DNA of 49,124 bases from an uncultured Bacteroidota bacterium (GTDB lineage: Bacteria > Bacteroidota > Bacteroidia > Bacteroidales > GWA2-32-17). The notes under the pieces were generated by a model that ran no database searches, was not told the DNA's origin, and saw only the letters and a program-made list of their open reading frames with translations. This document shows, one piece after another, positions 1 to 8,528 of the stretch (positions are counted from its first letter, which is position 1; the number at the start of each line of letters is the position of its first letter). The position numbers and the translations under genes were made by a program. Where the stretch lies: NCBI GenBank assembly GCA_903837285.1, contig CAILUD010000204.1, positions 1 through 49,124 on the forward strand, in the 5' to 3' direction.

Positions 1-805
1 AAGAATAACCATAAACAAGATATTTTGTGTCAATACCAATAAAAGTAACTACTGCCTCATCTGTTCTATAAAAAACTCCAAGAGAAAGTACATCATGGAA
101 TGTTGATTTAATTCCTGCATCAGCCTGATAAAATCCCTTTTCTGTCATTTTAAAAAGTACAGATGGTTCCAGTTTTACAGTTTTTCCAATTAAAAACTGA
201 TAACCTGCATTTAAAATGTGATGACGAACTCTTTTGTTTTCTATTTCACTATTGTTAAGAAAACTAACACTTCTACCAAGTAATTGATAAATGCCATAAT
301 TAAGATAAAATTTATCGGGTCTGTATAAAGCAACTCCAAAAGCAGCATCTGGAACAATAATACTGTTTTCTGCATTATTAATTACTTCGTCATCAATATC
401 TGCAACAATAAATGCATCTTTTTTAAGGCTATATTGAGATAATAGTCCAGAAAGTCCAAAAGAAAGTCTTGTGCCTTTTTTGCCAACAGGTAAATGATAA
501 GCATATGTAGCCTCTGCACCAAATTGTCCACTTAATCCAGAATTGTCATAACTGATTTTACCTCCTACCCCAACTCTTTCAGAAACTAGAGAGTGCCCAG
601 TAGCCGATTGCATACTAGGAGCACCCTTAAATCCCGACCAGCTTTGTGAGTACGCGGTTGAAAGAAAAATATATGGTTTTGTGCCAGCACAAGCAGGGCT
701 TTGCAAATAATTGTTCAAATGAAACATTTGATATGAATTTATTTGCTGGGCAGACATATTTGTTGCGATTCCTGCTAACATAAAGAAAAACAAAATATTC
801 TTCAT
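1..805 (-). CDS. PorP/SprF family T9SS outer-membrane protein (C-terminus outside window)
   Basis: The reading frame is open from an ATG at 805 to the window edge, giving 268 residues; the C-terminus lies outside. A signal peptide (MKNILFFFMLAGIATNMSAQ) is followed by QQINSYQMFHLNNYLQSPAC, the typical PorP/SprF opening with an NxYLxNPA-like motif. The rest alternates short strands (for example GKISYDNSGLSGQFGAEATY) as expected for an outer-membrane barrel of about 300 residues. These proteins assist type IX secretion or anchor its cargo at the surface. The gene starts 26 bp after the stop of a type B cargo gene on the same strand, a common pairing in this phylum, so the two are probably co-transcribed and may be functional partners. 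An in-frame ATG at 829 would add eight residues (MKKIKLYI) and cannot be excluded. Confidence 0.85.
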   Translation of the reverse strand, partial: MKNILFFFMLAGIATNMSAQQINSYQMFHLNNYLQSPACAGTKPYIFLSTAYSQSWSGFKGAPSMQSATGHSLVSERVGVGGKISYDNSGLSGQFGAEATYAYHLPVGKKGTRLSFGLSGLLSQYSLKKDAFIVADIDDEVINNAENSIIVPDAAFGVALYRPDKFYLNYGIYQLLGRSVSFLNNSEIENKRVRHHILNAGYQFLIGKTVKLEPSVLFKMTEKGFYQADAGIKSTFHDVLSLGVFYRTDEAVVTFIGIDTKYLVYGYS

Positions 806-831
806 GATATATAGTTTTATTTTTTTCATAA

Positions 832-2160
832 TTATTTAAGAATTTTTACAGGGCCAGTGTAAGGAGGATAATTCCCCAGATTAAGATTTACAACATAATA
901 ATAATCTCCGCTATCTAACAAGCTACCTTCAAACTTGCCATCCCATGAATTATCATATCCGTTGCTTTTTGTATAAACCAATTTCCCCCAGCGATTAAAA
1001 ACTTTAACCTCTGCATTTGGATAAAGATGGATGTTTTTAATTTCCCATTTATCATTTTTACCGTTTCCATCGGGTGTTACAACATTATAAATTGTTATGC
1101 AATCACAATCTTTCATTCCCACATGAAAATTTCTTGTAATATAACAACCTTTAGAATCTGTAACAGTAATGCTATATTTTCCAGAATCAAGATCACTGAT
1201 TTTTGTGTCAGTTGATCCGTTTGACCACAAATATGTAAATGGAGATAATCCGTTTTCTATATTTAGAATTCCAAGAAAACCATCATGATTGTCGCGACAA
1301 GAAACATCCTGACTATCTGCAATAAGCATTAGTGACTGAAAAGGCTCTTCTATTCCTATGGTTTCTATTCTCGGGCAACTGTTAAAATCTCTAACGGTAA
1401 CGGTGTATAAACCTACTTTAAGAAAATTATTCTGACTCGTTGTTAAGCCATTTGACCATGCATAAGTATACGGTGGCGTTCCTCCGTCAGGCATAATGTT
1501 AACCCAGCCTGCACTATCGCCTTTACAAATATTATGGAAATAAGTTTTATTTAATGAAACTGGTGAACTAGGCTGATGTATATCTACAATTTTTGATATA
1601 GCACAACCCAACCCAGAATTATCAGTAACTACAATTTGATATCTACCTGCAACAACGCTCCAAACAAAATTAGTAGTGTCAATGTTGGTAATCATAGTAT
1701 CAACTCTTGCGCTATCAATTTTCCATATTTGAAAATAAGCATCCCAAAGTAATGGATACATTATACCTTGGTAAAAGCCAAATCCATTCTGAGGAGTTAT
1801 ATTAATAGTGCCAGTTGCTGAGTAGCATAATGCATTAGTAATAGTATCAACTGTCGTTATTTGATAAAGTGCATTTAATGCCACTGTATCAACCAATGTT
1901 AAACCGGCGCTATCAATAGCCTGAACAACATATTGCCCATCAGATAAACCATTAAGGTCTTCTTGTGTGGAAATTAAACCCCCGTTGTGGTACCATGAAA
2001 TTGAATATGGTAACGTGCCACCAGATACAGTAAGGTTAATAGTACCATTATTGTAATTATAACAAGTTGGTTGAGTAGTGGAAAATGAAAAGCTTAGTTG
2101 CGACCAGCTATTACTCAATATTCCAAAAAATAAAATCAGAGTTATTAAAATCCTATTCAT
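832..2160 (-). CDS. Secreted SprB-repeat protein with T9SS type B (gliding motility-type) C-terminal domain
   Basis: The signal peptide (MNRILITLILFFGILSNSWS) is followed by three or four SprB-like repeats with the pattern TCYN..NGTINLTVSGGTLPYSISW, later GGTPPYTYAWSNG and GLSPFTYLWSNGS, each beginning near a cysteine. The last ~90 residues are a type B (CHU_C) sorting domain: ITIYNVVTPDGNGKNDKWEI, then VKVFNRWGKLVY and the GSLLDSGDYYYVV stretch, ending in GPVKILK. The family is exported by type IX secretion and attached outside the cell. I chose the ATG at 2160 because it puts a normal signal peptide first; an in-frame ATG at 2184 would add eight non-hydrophobic residues. The substrate or ligand is unknown. 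It sits directly upstream of the PorP/SprF gene. Confidence 0.85.
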   Translation of the reverse strand: MNRILITLILFFGILSNSWSQLSFSFSTTQPTCYNYNNGTINLTVSGGTLPYSISWYHNGGLISTQEDLNGLSDGQYVVQAIDSAGLTLVDTVALNALYQITTVDTITNALCYSATGTINITPQNGFGFYQGIMYPLLWDAYFQIWKIDSARVDTMITNIDTTNFVWSVVAGRYQIVVTDNSGLGCAISKIVDIHQPSSPVSLNKTYFHNICKGDSAGWVNIMPDGGTPPYTYAWSNGLTTSQNNFLKVGLYTVTVRDFNSCPRIETIGIEEPFQSLMLIADSQDVSCRDNHDGFLGILNIENGLSPFTYLWSNGSTDTKISDLDSGKYSITVTDSKGCYITRNFHVGMKDCDCITIYNVVTPDGNGKNDKWEIKNIHLYPNAEVKVFNRWGKLVYTKSNGYDNSWDGKFEGSLLDSGDYYYVVNLNLGNYPPYTGPVKILK

Positions 2161-2213
2161 AGGGTAATTGTTTTTAAATGCCAATAAATTTTAGTTTTTC
2201 TAAGATAGAAATT

Positions 2214-2221
2214 CAAAAATA
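2214..2221 (-). promoter_or_regulatory. Probable -7 promoter element for the type B cargo / PorP pair
   Basis: The minus strand reads TATTTTTG, an exact TAnnTTTG match, 53 bp upstream of the ATG at 2160. No clear TTTG -33 element is seen at the usual spacing, so confidence is moderate. Confidence 0.4.
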
Positions 2222-2297
2222 CAAAATTTGATGAAAGAAAATTATAGAATGTAAATTTTTTATACACAATTATTAAAACAGTATCATTACTTTTTTG

Positions 2298-2305
2298 TAG
2301 ATTTG
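2298..2305 (+). promoter_or_regulatory. Probable -7 promoter element for aqpZ
   Basis: TAGATTTG matches the Bacteroidota TAnnTTTG element and ends 31 bp before the aquaporin ATG at 2337. No good -33 TTTG is seen about 20 bp further upstream. Confidence 0.45.
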
Positions 2306-2336
2306 ATTTAATATTAACTTTTTTAAAATAAATATA

Positions 2337-3020
2337 ATGAAAAAATTAATCGCAGAATTTATCGGAACACTTTGGTTAGTTCTTGGCGGATGTGGGTCTG
2401 CAGTATTAGCTGCAGCTTATCCCGAATTAGGAATTGGATTTGTTGGGGTAGCAATTGCATTTGGTTTGACCGTTGTTACAATGGCATATGCAATCGGACA
2501 TATTTCTGGTTGTCACTTAAATCCCGCAGTCTCAATTGGATTATGGATAGCTGGCAGATTTGATAAAAAAGAATTACTACCATATATTGCTGCTCAGGTA
2601 TTAGGTGGAATAGCAGGTGCAGGAATATTATATGTAATCGCCAGTGGAAAAGCAGGTTTTGAAATTGGTGGTTTTGCCGCTAATGGATATGGCGAACATT
2701 CACCTGGTGGATATAGTATGCTTGCTGCATTGGTTACTGAAGTAGTAATGACATTTATGTTTTTAATTATAATTTTAGGAGCAACGCATTCTAAAGCTCC
2801 AAAAGGTTTTGCAGGATTAGCAATTGGATTAGGACTGGTTCTTATTCATTTAATTAGCATTCCAGTAACAAATACATCAGTAAACCCAGCACGAAGTACT
2901 AGTCAGGCAATATTTGCAGGCGATTGGGCAATTGGTCAATTGTGGTTGTTCTGGGTAGCACCAATAGTTGGAGCCATTTTAGCTGGATTAGTCTATAAAT
3001 TGATTTCGCCAGAAAAATAA
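2337..3020 (+). CDS. aqpZ: Aquaporin Z
   Basis: This 227-residue membrane protein has the two half-helix motifs of aquaporins: [11 protein letters not shown] near residue 60 and [10 protein letters not shown] near residue 180. Six hydrophobic segments and the opening [19 protein letters not shown] are typical of AqpZ, which has about 230 residues. AqpZ proteins are tetrameric inner-membrane channels letting water cross quickly; the second motif's NPARS and the small residues around it fit a water channel rather than a glycerol facilitator, which is usually longer. The gene stands alone between a minus-strand secretion pair and a plus-strand glycosyltransferase gene 142 bp downstream. A TAnnTTTG element lies upstream. 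Nothing looks disrupted. Confidence 0.95.
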   Translation: MKKLIAEFIGTLWLVLGGCGSAVLAAAYPELGIGFVGVAIAFGLTVVTMAYAIGHISGCHLNPAVSIGLWIAGRFDKKELLPYIAAQVLGGIAGAGILYVIASGKAGFEIGGFAANGYGEHSPGGYSMLAALVTEVVMTFMFLIIILGATHSKAPKGFAGLAIGLGLVLIHLISIPVTNTSVNPARSTSQAIFAGDWAIGQLWLFWVAPIVGAILAGLVYKLISPEK

Positions 3021-3162
3021 TAAGCAAGCAAATAGTTCATTTGAACTTTAAATGTGTTTCCCAATTCCTAGGTATATGACTCACAGACATAAATTAGTTA
3101 TTATTTCCTTTTTTTGTTTTCATTCCTATTTACACTAATTTAGTAGCATAAATTTTTGATGA

Positions 3163-5100
3163 ATGAAACCAAATAAAAAGAATATTCCAAAGGCTCCGGT
3201 TAAAGAAATTGTTCAAAAAGACAATGTTGCTACAATTAGGATAATGTCTTTTACTATACTGTTTCTTTCCTTTTTTGTTTATGCTAATACTTTTAAAAAC
3301 GGATATGTACTTGACGATTTTTCGGTAATAAAAGAAAACTGGGTTGTAAAACGTGGGGTGGAGTCAATTCCAACTATATTTAAAACTTCTTATCGATATG
3401 GTTATTGGAGCTCTGCCGATGATTTGTATCGCCCTTTATCGCTAGTAATGTTTGCCACCGAATGGCAATTGTGGCCAGATAACCCAAAGGCAGGTCATAT
3501 TATTAGTGTATTACTTTATTCTTTAGCATGTATGCTTTTATTTTTAACATTGAGAAAAATATTTTATAAATTTAATGTCTTTCTGCCATTTATTGCTACT
3601 TTAATTTTTGCACTTCACCCAGTACATACCGAAGTTGTTGCAAATATTAAGAGTCGCGATGAAATTTTAAGTTTCTTTTTTCTGGTACTTACACTATTGT
3701 TTTCAGTTCTCTATGCAAATACCACAAAAAAGACTCGGTGGCTTGGTTTTATTTATCTCCCTTTGGGCATAACAGTATATTTTTTAGCATTTCTTTCAAA
3801 AGAAAGTGCCATAACATTTTTAGCAGTAATTCCTCTTGTTATTTATTTTTTTACTGATGCCACTATTCGAAAAAATATATTTATAACAAGTGTTATGCTA
3901 ATACCAGCATTAATATTTCTTGCAATAAGAGCAAAGGTATTAGCAAATCAGCCCGAAATGGCTTTTGTGTCAAGTGTAGATAATTTATTGGTTGCGGCAC
4001 CTGACTTTATAACAAGATACGCAACTGCTATAAAAATAATCGGGAAATATATTTGGTTGCTTATTGTTCCATATCCATTAGCTAGTGACTATTCGTTTAA
4101 TCAAATTCCAATTGTGGGATGGGGTAATATTTGGGTTATTATTTCTTTTGTTATACTAATTGCAATGGCAGTAATTTCTTTCTGGAAATTTAAAACAAAA
4201 CATATTTTAGTGTTTTCTGCACTTTTCTTTTTTATAACAATGTCTCTTTATTCAAATATATTAATGCTAATAGGTTCCTCGTTTGGTGAAAGATTTTTGT
4301 TTATTCCTTCATTAGCATTTAGCATTGCAATTGCATGGCTAATTTTCAAATTGTTAAAAATGCAAATTGAAAGTTCGGTAGTAACAAAACCCTCAATCTT
4401 CTTTAAAGCTAATAGCATTGCTTTAGCTATATTAATACCTGTTACTATAGTATATTCTGGCGAAATTGTTTTGCGTAATAAAGACTGGAATTCAAACCTG
4501 TCGCTATATTCTGCAGACGTTGTTAAGTCTCCAAATAGTGCGCACATGCGATATTATTATGGCCTTGTTTTAATGAAAGATAAAGCATTAAATAAAGAAG
4601 CAAAAGTTGAGTTTCCTCAATTTTTAGATTCTGCAATAGTGCAATTTACTATTGCAGCTAAAATAGTACCCACTTTTGCCGATGCATACGACCAGATTGG
4701 CCTTGCGTATTACCGTAAAAACATGAATGATTCTGCATTAAAATATTACCAGCTTGCTTTAGATCGTAATCCTACAAAGTCCATTACATATAGCAATATG
4801 GGTGTAATATATTTTAATAACAAACAATTTGAAAAAGCACTTGAAGTTTATGAAAAAGCAGTAAAATACGATCCTGCATTTTCTGATGCATGGATGAATC
4901 TTGGAAGTACATTAGGTACATTGGGTAAAGGGAATGAAGCAATAAATGCTTTTAAAAAGTGTGTAGAATTTAATCCTCAGAATGCATTGGCTACATATTT
5001 TATAAGTCTTACATATAAAGGAATGGGTGATGAAGCAAATGCCAAAATTTATTTAGATAAAGCAGCACAGTTAGATTCTAAGTATTTGCAACCACAATAA
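3163..5100 (+). CDS. TMTC-like GT-C glycosyltransferase with C-terminal TPR repeats
   Basis: The 645-residue protein has an N-terminal helix (about residues 26-43) followed by a short loop with an Asp-Asp pair (YVLDDFSVIKENWVVKRG), the GT-C catalytic signature, then about ten hydrophobic segments to residue 430. From roughly residue 455 to the end there are TPR repeats (for example ADAYDQIGLAYYRKNMNDSA and SDAWMNLGSTLGTLGKGNEA). This layout matches TMTC/DUF1736 proteins, which are membrane mannosyl- or other lipid-linked-sugar transferases with a periplasmic TPR tail; the actual sugar and acceptor here are unknown. The gene appears to be a single transcription unit ending at a strong hairpin at 5116-5149. 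An ATG four bases upstream of the start, in another frame, opens only a five-codon reading frame. Confidence 0.8.
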   Translation: MKPNKKNIPKAPVKEIVQKDNVATIRIMSFTILFLSFFVYANTFKNGYVLDDFSVIKENWVVKRGVESIPTIFKTSYRYGYWSSADDLYRPLSLVMFATEWQLWPDNPKAGHIISVLLYSLACMLLFLTLRKIFYKFNVFLPFIATLIFALHPVHTEVVANIKSRDEILSFFFLVLTLLFSVLYANTTKKTRWLGFIYLPLGITVYFLAFLSKESAITFLAVIPLVIYFFTDATIRKNIFITSVMLIPALIFLAIRAKVLANQPEMAFVSSVDNLLVAAPDFITRYATAIKIIGKYIWLLIVPYPLASDYSFNQIPIVGWGNIWVIISFVILIAMAVISFWKFKTKHILVFSALFFFITMSLYSNILMLIGSSFGERFLFIPSLAFSIAIAWLIFKLLKMQIESSVVTKPSIFFKANSIALAILIPVTIVYSGEIVLRNKDWNSNLSLYSADVVKSPNSAHMRYYYGLVLMKDKALNKEAKVEFPQFLDSAIVQFTIAAKIVPTFADAYDQIGLAYYRKNMNDSALKYYQLALDRNPTKSITYSNMGVIYFNNKQFEKALEVYEKAVKYDPAFSDAWMNLGSTLGTLGKGNEAINAFKKCVEFNPQNALATYFISLTYKGMGDEANAKIYLDKAAQLDSKYLQPQ

Positions 5101-5115
5101 ATAATTTATTGTTTA

Positions 5116-5149
5116 TATCACAAGCGAGGACGCTTGTGATAGTTTTTTT
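5116..5149 (+). terminator. Rho-independent terminator after the TMTC gene
   Basis: An 11-bp perfect stem (TATCACAAGCG with CGCTTGTGATA, loop AGGA) is followed on the plus strand by seven T residues. On the minus strand it also lies just beyond the stop of the YwqK-like gene at 5155, so it may act for both convergent genes. Confidence 0.85.
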
Positions 5150-5154
5150 CTAAA

Positions 5155-5568
5155 TTAATTGAAAGATGAAAAAGAAGGATTGCCAATTTTGACTCCTGCT
5201 TCATCCCAGGATGTTTGTCTGATATTTTTGTCGTTACTAAAAATAATTTCAGATTTTTTTACTCCTGTTTTGTAAAAGAAAATACTGGCACCATCTTTTA
5301 AACCAGCTTTATAAACACAATATCTTTTTTTGTTTCCGTTTTCGTAAAACCAAATCCACTCACCATCACGTAAACCATTTTTAATACTTCCGCCCATGCC
5401 CAACTTGCCACTTGGAAAAGTTGTAACACATTGACCTGTATAAGGAGTTTTAGAACCTTGTTCGTAAAAAATGCCATCTCTTTCTTCTAAATCAGCATAA
5501 TTAATCTTTTGCTGACTAAATGCTGAAAATTGAAGAAACAAAAAAGCTATAAAAAGAAACTTATACAT
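5155..5568 (-). CDS. YwqK/MORN-like repeat protein, secreted
   Basis: This 137-residue protein has a signal peptide (KFLFIAFLFLQFSAFS) and then repeats of the YwqK/MORN type: GIFYEQGSKTPYTGQCVTTF, LRDGEWIWFYENGNKKR and LKDGASIFFYKTGVKKSE. In this family each repeat makes a two-stranded hairpin with a conserved G.W..Y..NG..K pattern. Bacteroidota carry many such genes and the function is usually unknown; the database label of antitoxin comes from Bacillus YwqK and I do not transfer it because no toxin partner is next to it. It lies 54 bp after the BrkB/YihY gene on the same strand and could be the last gene of that unit. It ends at the shared hairpin. Confidence 0.7.
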   Translation of the reverse strand: MYKFLFIAFLFLQFSAFSQQKINYADLEERDGIFYEQGSKTPYTGQCVTTFPSGKLGMGGSIKNGLRDGEWIWFYENGNKKRYCVYKAGLKDGASIFFYKTGVKKSEIIFSNDKNIRQTSWDEAGVKIGNPSFSSFN

Positions 5569-5622
5569 ATTTAAAATTTATTTTTCTGGTTTTTATACGC
5601 TAATTATATAAAACTTGTTGCA

Positions 5623-6594
5623 CTACTGTTTAAGATTGTCATTATCAATACTGTTATCCGCTAATAGAAAATGATTTGAATGTTTTGAATTCCTTATGCT
5701 CCAATTAAGTTCATAGCCAATTAGCAAAACCAAAGCATTAAAATATAACCAAATTAACAGAACAATTAGTGTACCTATACTTCCATAAATTTTATTATAT
5801 TGTCCAAAATGATTTACATAATATGAAAAACCTAAAGAAATAACCATACATAAAATAGTTGCTAACGAAGAGCCGGCAGAAATAAATCTGAATTTTGATT
5901 TTCGTGCAGGAGCTAAATAATAAAGTAACGAAATTGCAAAAAAGAATGCAAGTATAACAATTAACCACTTACCAAAAACGATTAAATAATAAATAATATT
6001 TTCTTTAATTATTTCATGAGAAATTAAATAACCAAAAGCTTTTTGACTAAAAACTAATAACCCTATTGCTAAAGTTAAAAGAACTGAAAGTAAGAATAAA
6101 AGAATAAGTGAAATGCCACGACATTGTAGCCAATTTCTGCTTTCTGTAACAAATTGCGAAGCATTAAAAGCTGCGATTAAAGCATTTATTCCATTGGTCG
6201 AAAAATATAATGCAGTTATAAAACCAAATGAAAGTAATCCAGTTCGCTTATTCATAACCGTGTCAAGAATTGTACTCCTTATTGAAAGATATGCATTTGT
6301 TGGCATAACATCTTGCAAAATTCTTAATAATTCCTGAGGTAAATTATCAATAGGTATGTAAGCAATTAGAGAGAAGAAAAAAATAAGTGCCGGAAAAATT
6401 GCTAGAAATAGATTGTATGCAATAGAAGATGCTCTTACAGTTAATGCTCCCTTATTTAAACTCTGAACAAAAAATTTTCCTACAGAATAAAGAGGTTGTT
6501 TATCGAAACCCGGAAGTGTAAAACTTTTAATTTTTTCAACCAAAGTTGAAGGCAACGAAGAAACAATATTTTGCTTTATGTTTTTAAGAGGCAT
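5623..6594 (-). CDS. YihY/BrkB family inner-membrane protein
   Basis: The 323-residue protein has a cytoplasmic start, then about six transmembrane segments between residues 50 and 305. Characteristic stretches are ASSIAYNLFLAIFPALIFFF near residue 56, the central YLAPARKSKF loop near residue 226, and GSIGTLIVLLIWLYFNALVL near residue 271, which together are diagnostic of YihY/BrkB. The family was once called ribonuclease BN in error; its real role is unknown, though transport and cell-envelope roles have been proposed. The start ATG lies one base after the nadC stop codon, so the two are almost certainly co-transcribed and perhaps translationally coupled. Length is typical. Confidence 0.85.
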   Translation of the reverse strand: MPLKNIKQNIVSSLPSTLVEKIKSFTLPGFDKQPLYSVGKFFVQSLNKGALTVRASSIAYNLFLAIFPALIFFFSLIAYIPIDNLPQELLRILQDVMPTNAYLSIRSTILDTVMNKRTGLLSFGFITALYFSTNGINALIAAFNASQFVTESRNWLQCRGISLILLFLLSVLLTLAIGLLVFSQKAFGYLISHEIIKENIIYYLIVFGKWLIVILAFFFAISLLYYLAPARKSKFRFISAGSSLATILCMVISLGFSYYVNHFGQYNKIYGSIGTLIVLLIWLYFNALVLLIGYELNWSIRNSKHSNHFLLADNSIDNDNLKQ

Positions 6595-6595
6595 C

Positions 6596-7441
6596 TTATT
6601 TTACTGCTTTTAGGCTTAAATCAAGACTTCTTACGTGGTGAGTTAAGGCGCCAACACTTATAAAATCTACTCCACATTCTCCGTATTCTCTTAAATTATC
6701 AATTGTAATTCCACCGCTTGATTCGGTCTCGAATTTTCCATTTATTAATTCAACTGCAAATTTTGTATCATCTATTGTGAAATTATCAAGCATAATGCGA
6801 TCAATTTTGCCATAATTTATAATTTCTTTAACATCTGCAATTGTTCTTGCTTCTATTTCAATTTTAAGGTTTTTATTTTTTTCTTTTAGATATTCGTTGA
6901 CTCTTTCAATTGCCTTTATATTTCCTCTTGCAAAATCAATATGATTATCTTTTATTAATATCATATCATACAAACCAATTCTATGATTTACTCCACCACC
7001 AATTCTTACAGCTTCTTTTTCAAAAAATCTAAAACCAGGAGTTGTTTTGCGGGTATCAAGTATTTTGGTTTTTAAACCTTTTAGTTCGTTAACGTATTTA
7101 TTTGTTTGAGTGGCAATTCCGCTCATTCGTTGCATCACATTAAGAACTAGTCTTTCGGCTTGAAGTAAAAGCGAAGAGTTACCTTCAACATAAAAAGCGA
7201 TATCGCCAATATGGCAATAATCGCCATCTTTTTTTAAAATTTCGAATTTAAATTCTTTATCAAATTGCTTGAAAATTAATTGTGCAATTTCAATTCCTGC
7301 AATTATTCCAGATTCTTTAACTAGTAATTTTGCTTTTCCTTTTTGGTTAGCCGGGATACAAGCTTGAGAAGTGTGATCGCCGTCGCCAATATCTTCTAAA
7401 ATTGCATTTTTAATAAACGCATTAAGCCATAACTCATTCAT
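6596..7441 (-). CDS. nadC: Nicotinate-nucleotide diphosphorylase (carboxylating)
   Basis: NadC converts quinolinate and PRPP to nicotinate mononucleotide, CO2 and pyrophosphate in de novo NAD synthesis. The 281-residue protein has the family signatures: EDIGDGDHTS near the start, the PRPP- and quinolinate-binding ILDTRKTTPGFR and KEAVRIGGGVNHRIGLYDMI in the middle, IKDNHI, then IEIEARTIADVKE, RIMLDNF and the terminal ESSGGITIDNLREY and GVDFISVGALTHHV. The ATG at 7441 is preferred over a GTG at 7447. It overlaps the end of the upstream DUF4783 gene by eight bases and is followed after one base by the YihY gene. nadA and nadB are not in this window. Confidence 0.95.
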   Translation of the reverse strand: MNELWLNAFIKNAILEDIGDGDHTSQACIPANQKGKAKLLVKESGIIAGIEIAQLIFKQFDKEFKFEILKKDGDYCHIGDIAFYVEGNSSLLLQAERLVLNVMQRMSGIATQTNKYVNELKGLKTKILDTRKTTPGFRFFEKEAVRIGGGVNHRIGLYDMILIKDNHIDFARGNIKAIERVNEYLKEKNKNLKIEIEARTIADVKEIINYGKIDRIMLDNFTIDDTKFAVELINGKFETESSGGITIDNLREYGECGVDFISVGALTHHVRSLDLSLKAVK

Positions 7442-7838
7442 TACCACTTTCGATACGAAGTTGTTGAATAACCTGAGTAACGCCCTGAAGTTTAAGGAAT
7501 AAAGAAACTCTGTAAGTTCCAGTAGATGTAACTAAATTTCCTATTACATATTTAGATCCTTCTTTTCCACCCTGATGCATAACAGTGAAATTTGAAGGTA
7601 TATTTTTTCCAAAAAATTCTTTTAAAATAATTTCTGCCTGAGTTTTGCTGTAAATATCTTGCTTGTCAATTATTGTAAGATCGATATTAGAATTGAAATA
7701 TTTAGCCAGTTCTTTTGCATTTCCAGATTTAAGTGCACTAACAACACCATCTGGAAGGTCGCCAGCAAATACAGTTTGAAAATTTCCAAAGAATATTGCT
7801 AAACCGATAATTACCGAAATAAGATGTAACTTTTTCAT
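7434..7838 (-). CDS. DUF4783 family secreted protein
   Basis: The 134-residue protein has a signal peptide (MKKLHLISVIIGLAIFFG, cleavage after VFA) and a small alpha/beta domain of the DUF4783 type (GNAKELAKYFNSNIDLTIID, then AEIILKEFFGKNIPSNF). The fold predicted for this family is NTF2-like, but no function has been assigned. The gene is upstream of nadC with an eight-base overlap, so it heads the DUF4783-nadC-yihY unit. That linkage to nadC recurs in Bacteroidota from memory, and probably reflects shared transcription rather than a shared pathway. A Shine-Dalgarno-like AAAGGA lies about eight bases before the ATG, unusual in this window. Confidence 0.75.
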   Translation of the reverse strand: MKKLHLISVIIGLAIFFGNFQTVFAGDLPDGVVSALKSGNAKELAKYFNSNIDLTIIDKQDIYSKTQAEIILKEFFGKNIPSNFTVMHQGGKEGSKYVIGNLVTSTGTYRVSLFLKLQGVTQVIQQLRIESGNE

Positions 7839-8029
7839 CTGTTTATCCTTTATTTTGTTTAGTCATAAATAATCATTTTTAAAATTTACTTATGGCTATT
7901 TCATTTTATTCGTTTATTTTGTGAGAAATATGTGACTTCAAAAATTAAACCACAACTATTCATTTTAGTGATATAATAATCAAAATTCACTCTGCAAGTT
8001 AAAAAAAATAAAATAAAAAAGGATTTTAT

Positions 8030-8503
8030 ATGAAGATTGTGTTATTGGTATTTGGAAAAACTGATGAAGATTTTGTGAATGAGGGAATAAGACATTTCGA
8101 AAAACGATTAAAATCTTTTTTCCCTTTTGAAATGGAAATTATAAACGAACCAAAATTACATGGTAAGTTAGACATTAAGAGACAGATGGATGATGAAGCA
8201 AAATTATTTGAGTTAAAAATAAAAGATACTGACGAAGTTATCTTATTAGATGAAAACGGAACTCATTATTCTTCAGAAAGTTTTGCTGTTAAAATGGAAG
8301 CGATGATGAATACCGGTAAAAAAAGAATTGTTTTTATTGCAGGAGGAGCATATGGATTTTCGCCAGAAATGAAAAAAAAAATCACCAATAAAATATCGTT
8401 ATCAAAAATGACGTTTACACACCAAATGGTAAGGTTAATTTTTATAGAGCAGTTATATCGATCCGCAACAATTTTAAAAGGTTTGCCGTATCATCATAAA
8501 TAA
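8030..8503 (+). CDS. rlmH: 23S rRNA pseudouridine(1915)-N3-methyltransferase
   Basis: RlmH is a SPOUT methyltransferase that methylates pseudouridine 1915 in helix 69 of 23S rRNA, using S-adenosylmethionine. The 157-residue protein has the usual length and the family's knot motifs: LLDENGTHYSSE near residue 75, the SAM-binding loop FIAGGAYGFSPE near residue 101, and the terminal MTFTHQMVRLIFIEQLYR. An AAGGA Shine-Dalgarno-like sequence lies eight to twelve bases upstream of the ATG. The sensor kinase gene begins 25 bp later on the same strand, and birA follows it, so rlmH may head a three-gene unit, though an internal -7 element lies in between. Confidence 0.95.
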   Translation: MKIVLLVFGKTDEDFVNEGIRHFEKRLKSFFPFEMEIINEPKLHGKLDIKRQMDDEAKLFELKIKDTDEVILLDENGTHYSSESFAVKMEAMMNTGKKRIVFIAGGAYGFSPEMKKKITNKISLSKMTFTHQMVRLIFIEQLYRSATILKGLPYHHK

Positions 8504-8515
8504 TTCAATTCTTTC

Positions 8516-8523
8516 TATCTTTG
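8516..8523 (+). promoter_or_regulatory. Probable -7 promoter element for the sensor kinase
   Basis: TATCTTTG matches TAnnTTTG and ends five bases before the kinase ATG at 8529, so transcription would begin at or very near the start codon. No TTTG is found at the standard spacing; the nearest is at 8482-8485. Confidence 0.4.
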
Positions 8524-8528
8524 ATTTG

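Noticed and set aside
5155..5568. YwqK-like protein as antitoxin of a toxin-antitoxin pair
   Set aside because: The signal peptide puts it outside the cytoplasm and no toxin gene is adjacent.
7965..7990. E. coli-like TATAAT -10 box before rlmH
   Set aside because: Bacteroidota sigma factors do not use this consensus and the match is expected by chance in AT-rich DNA.
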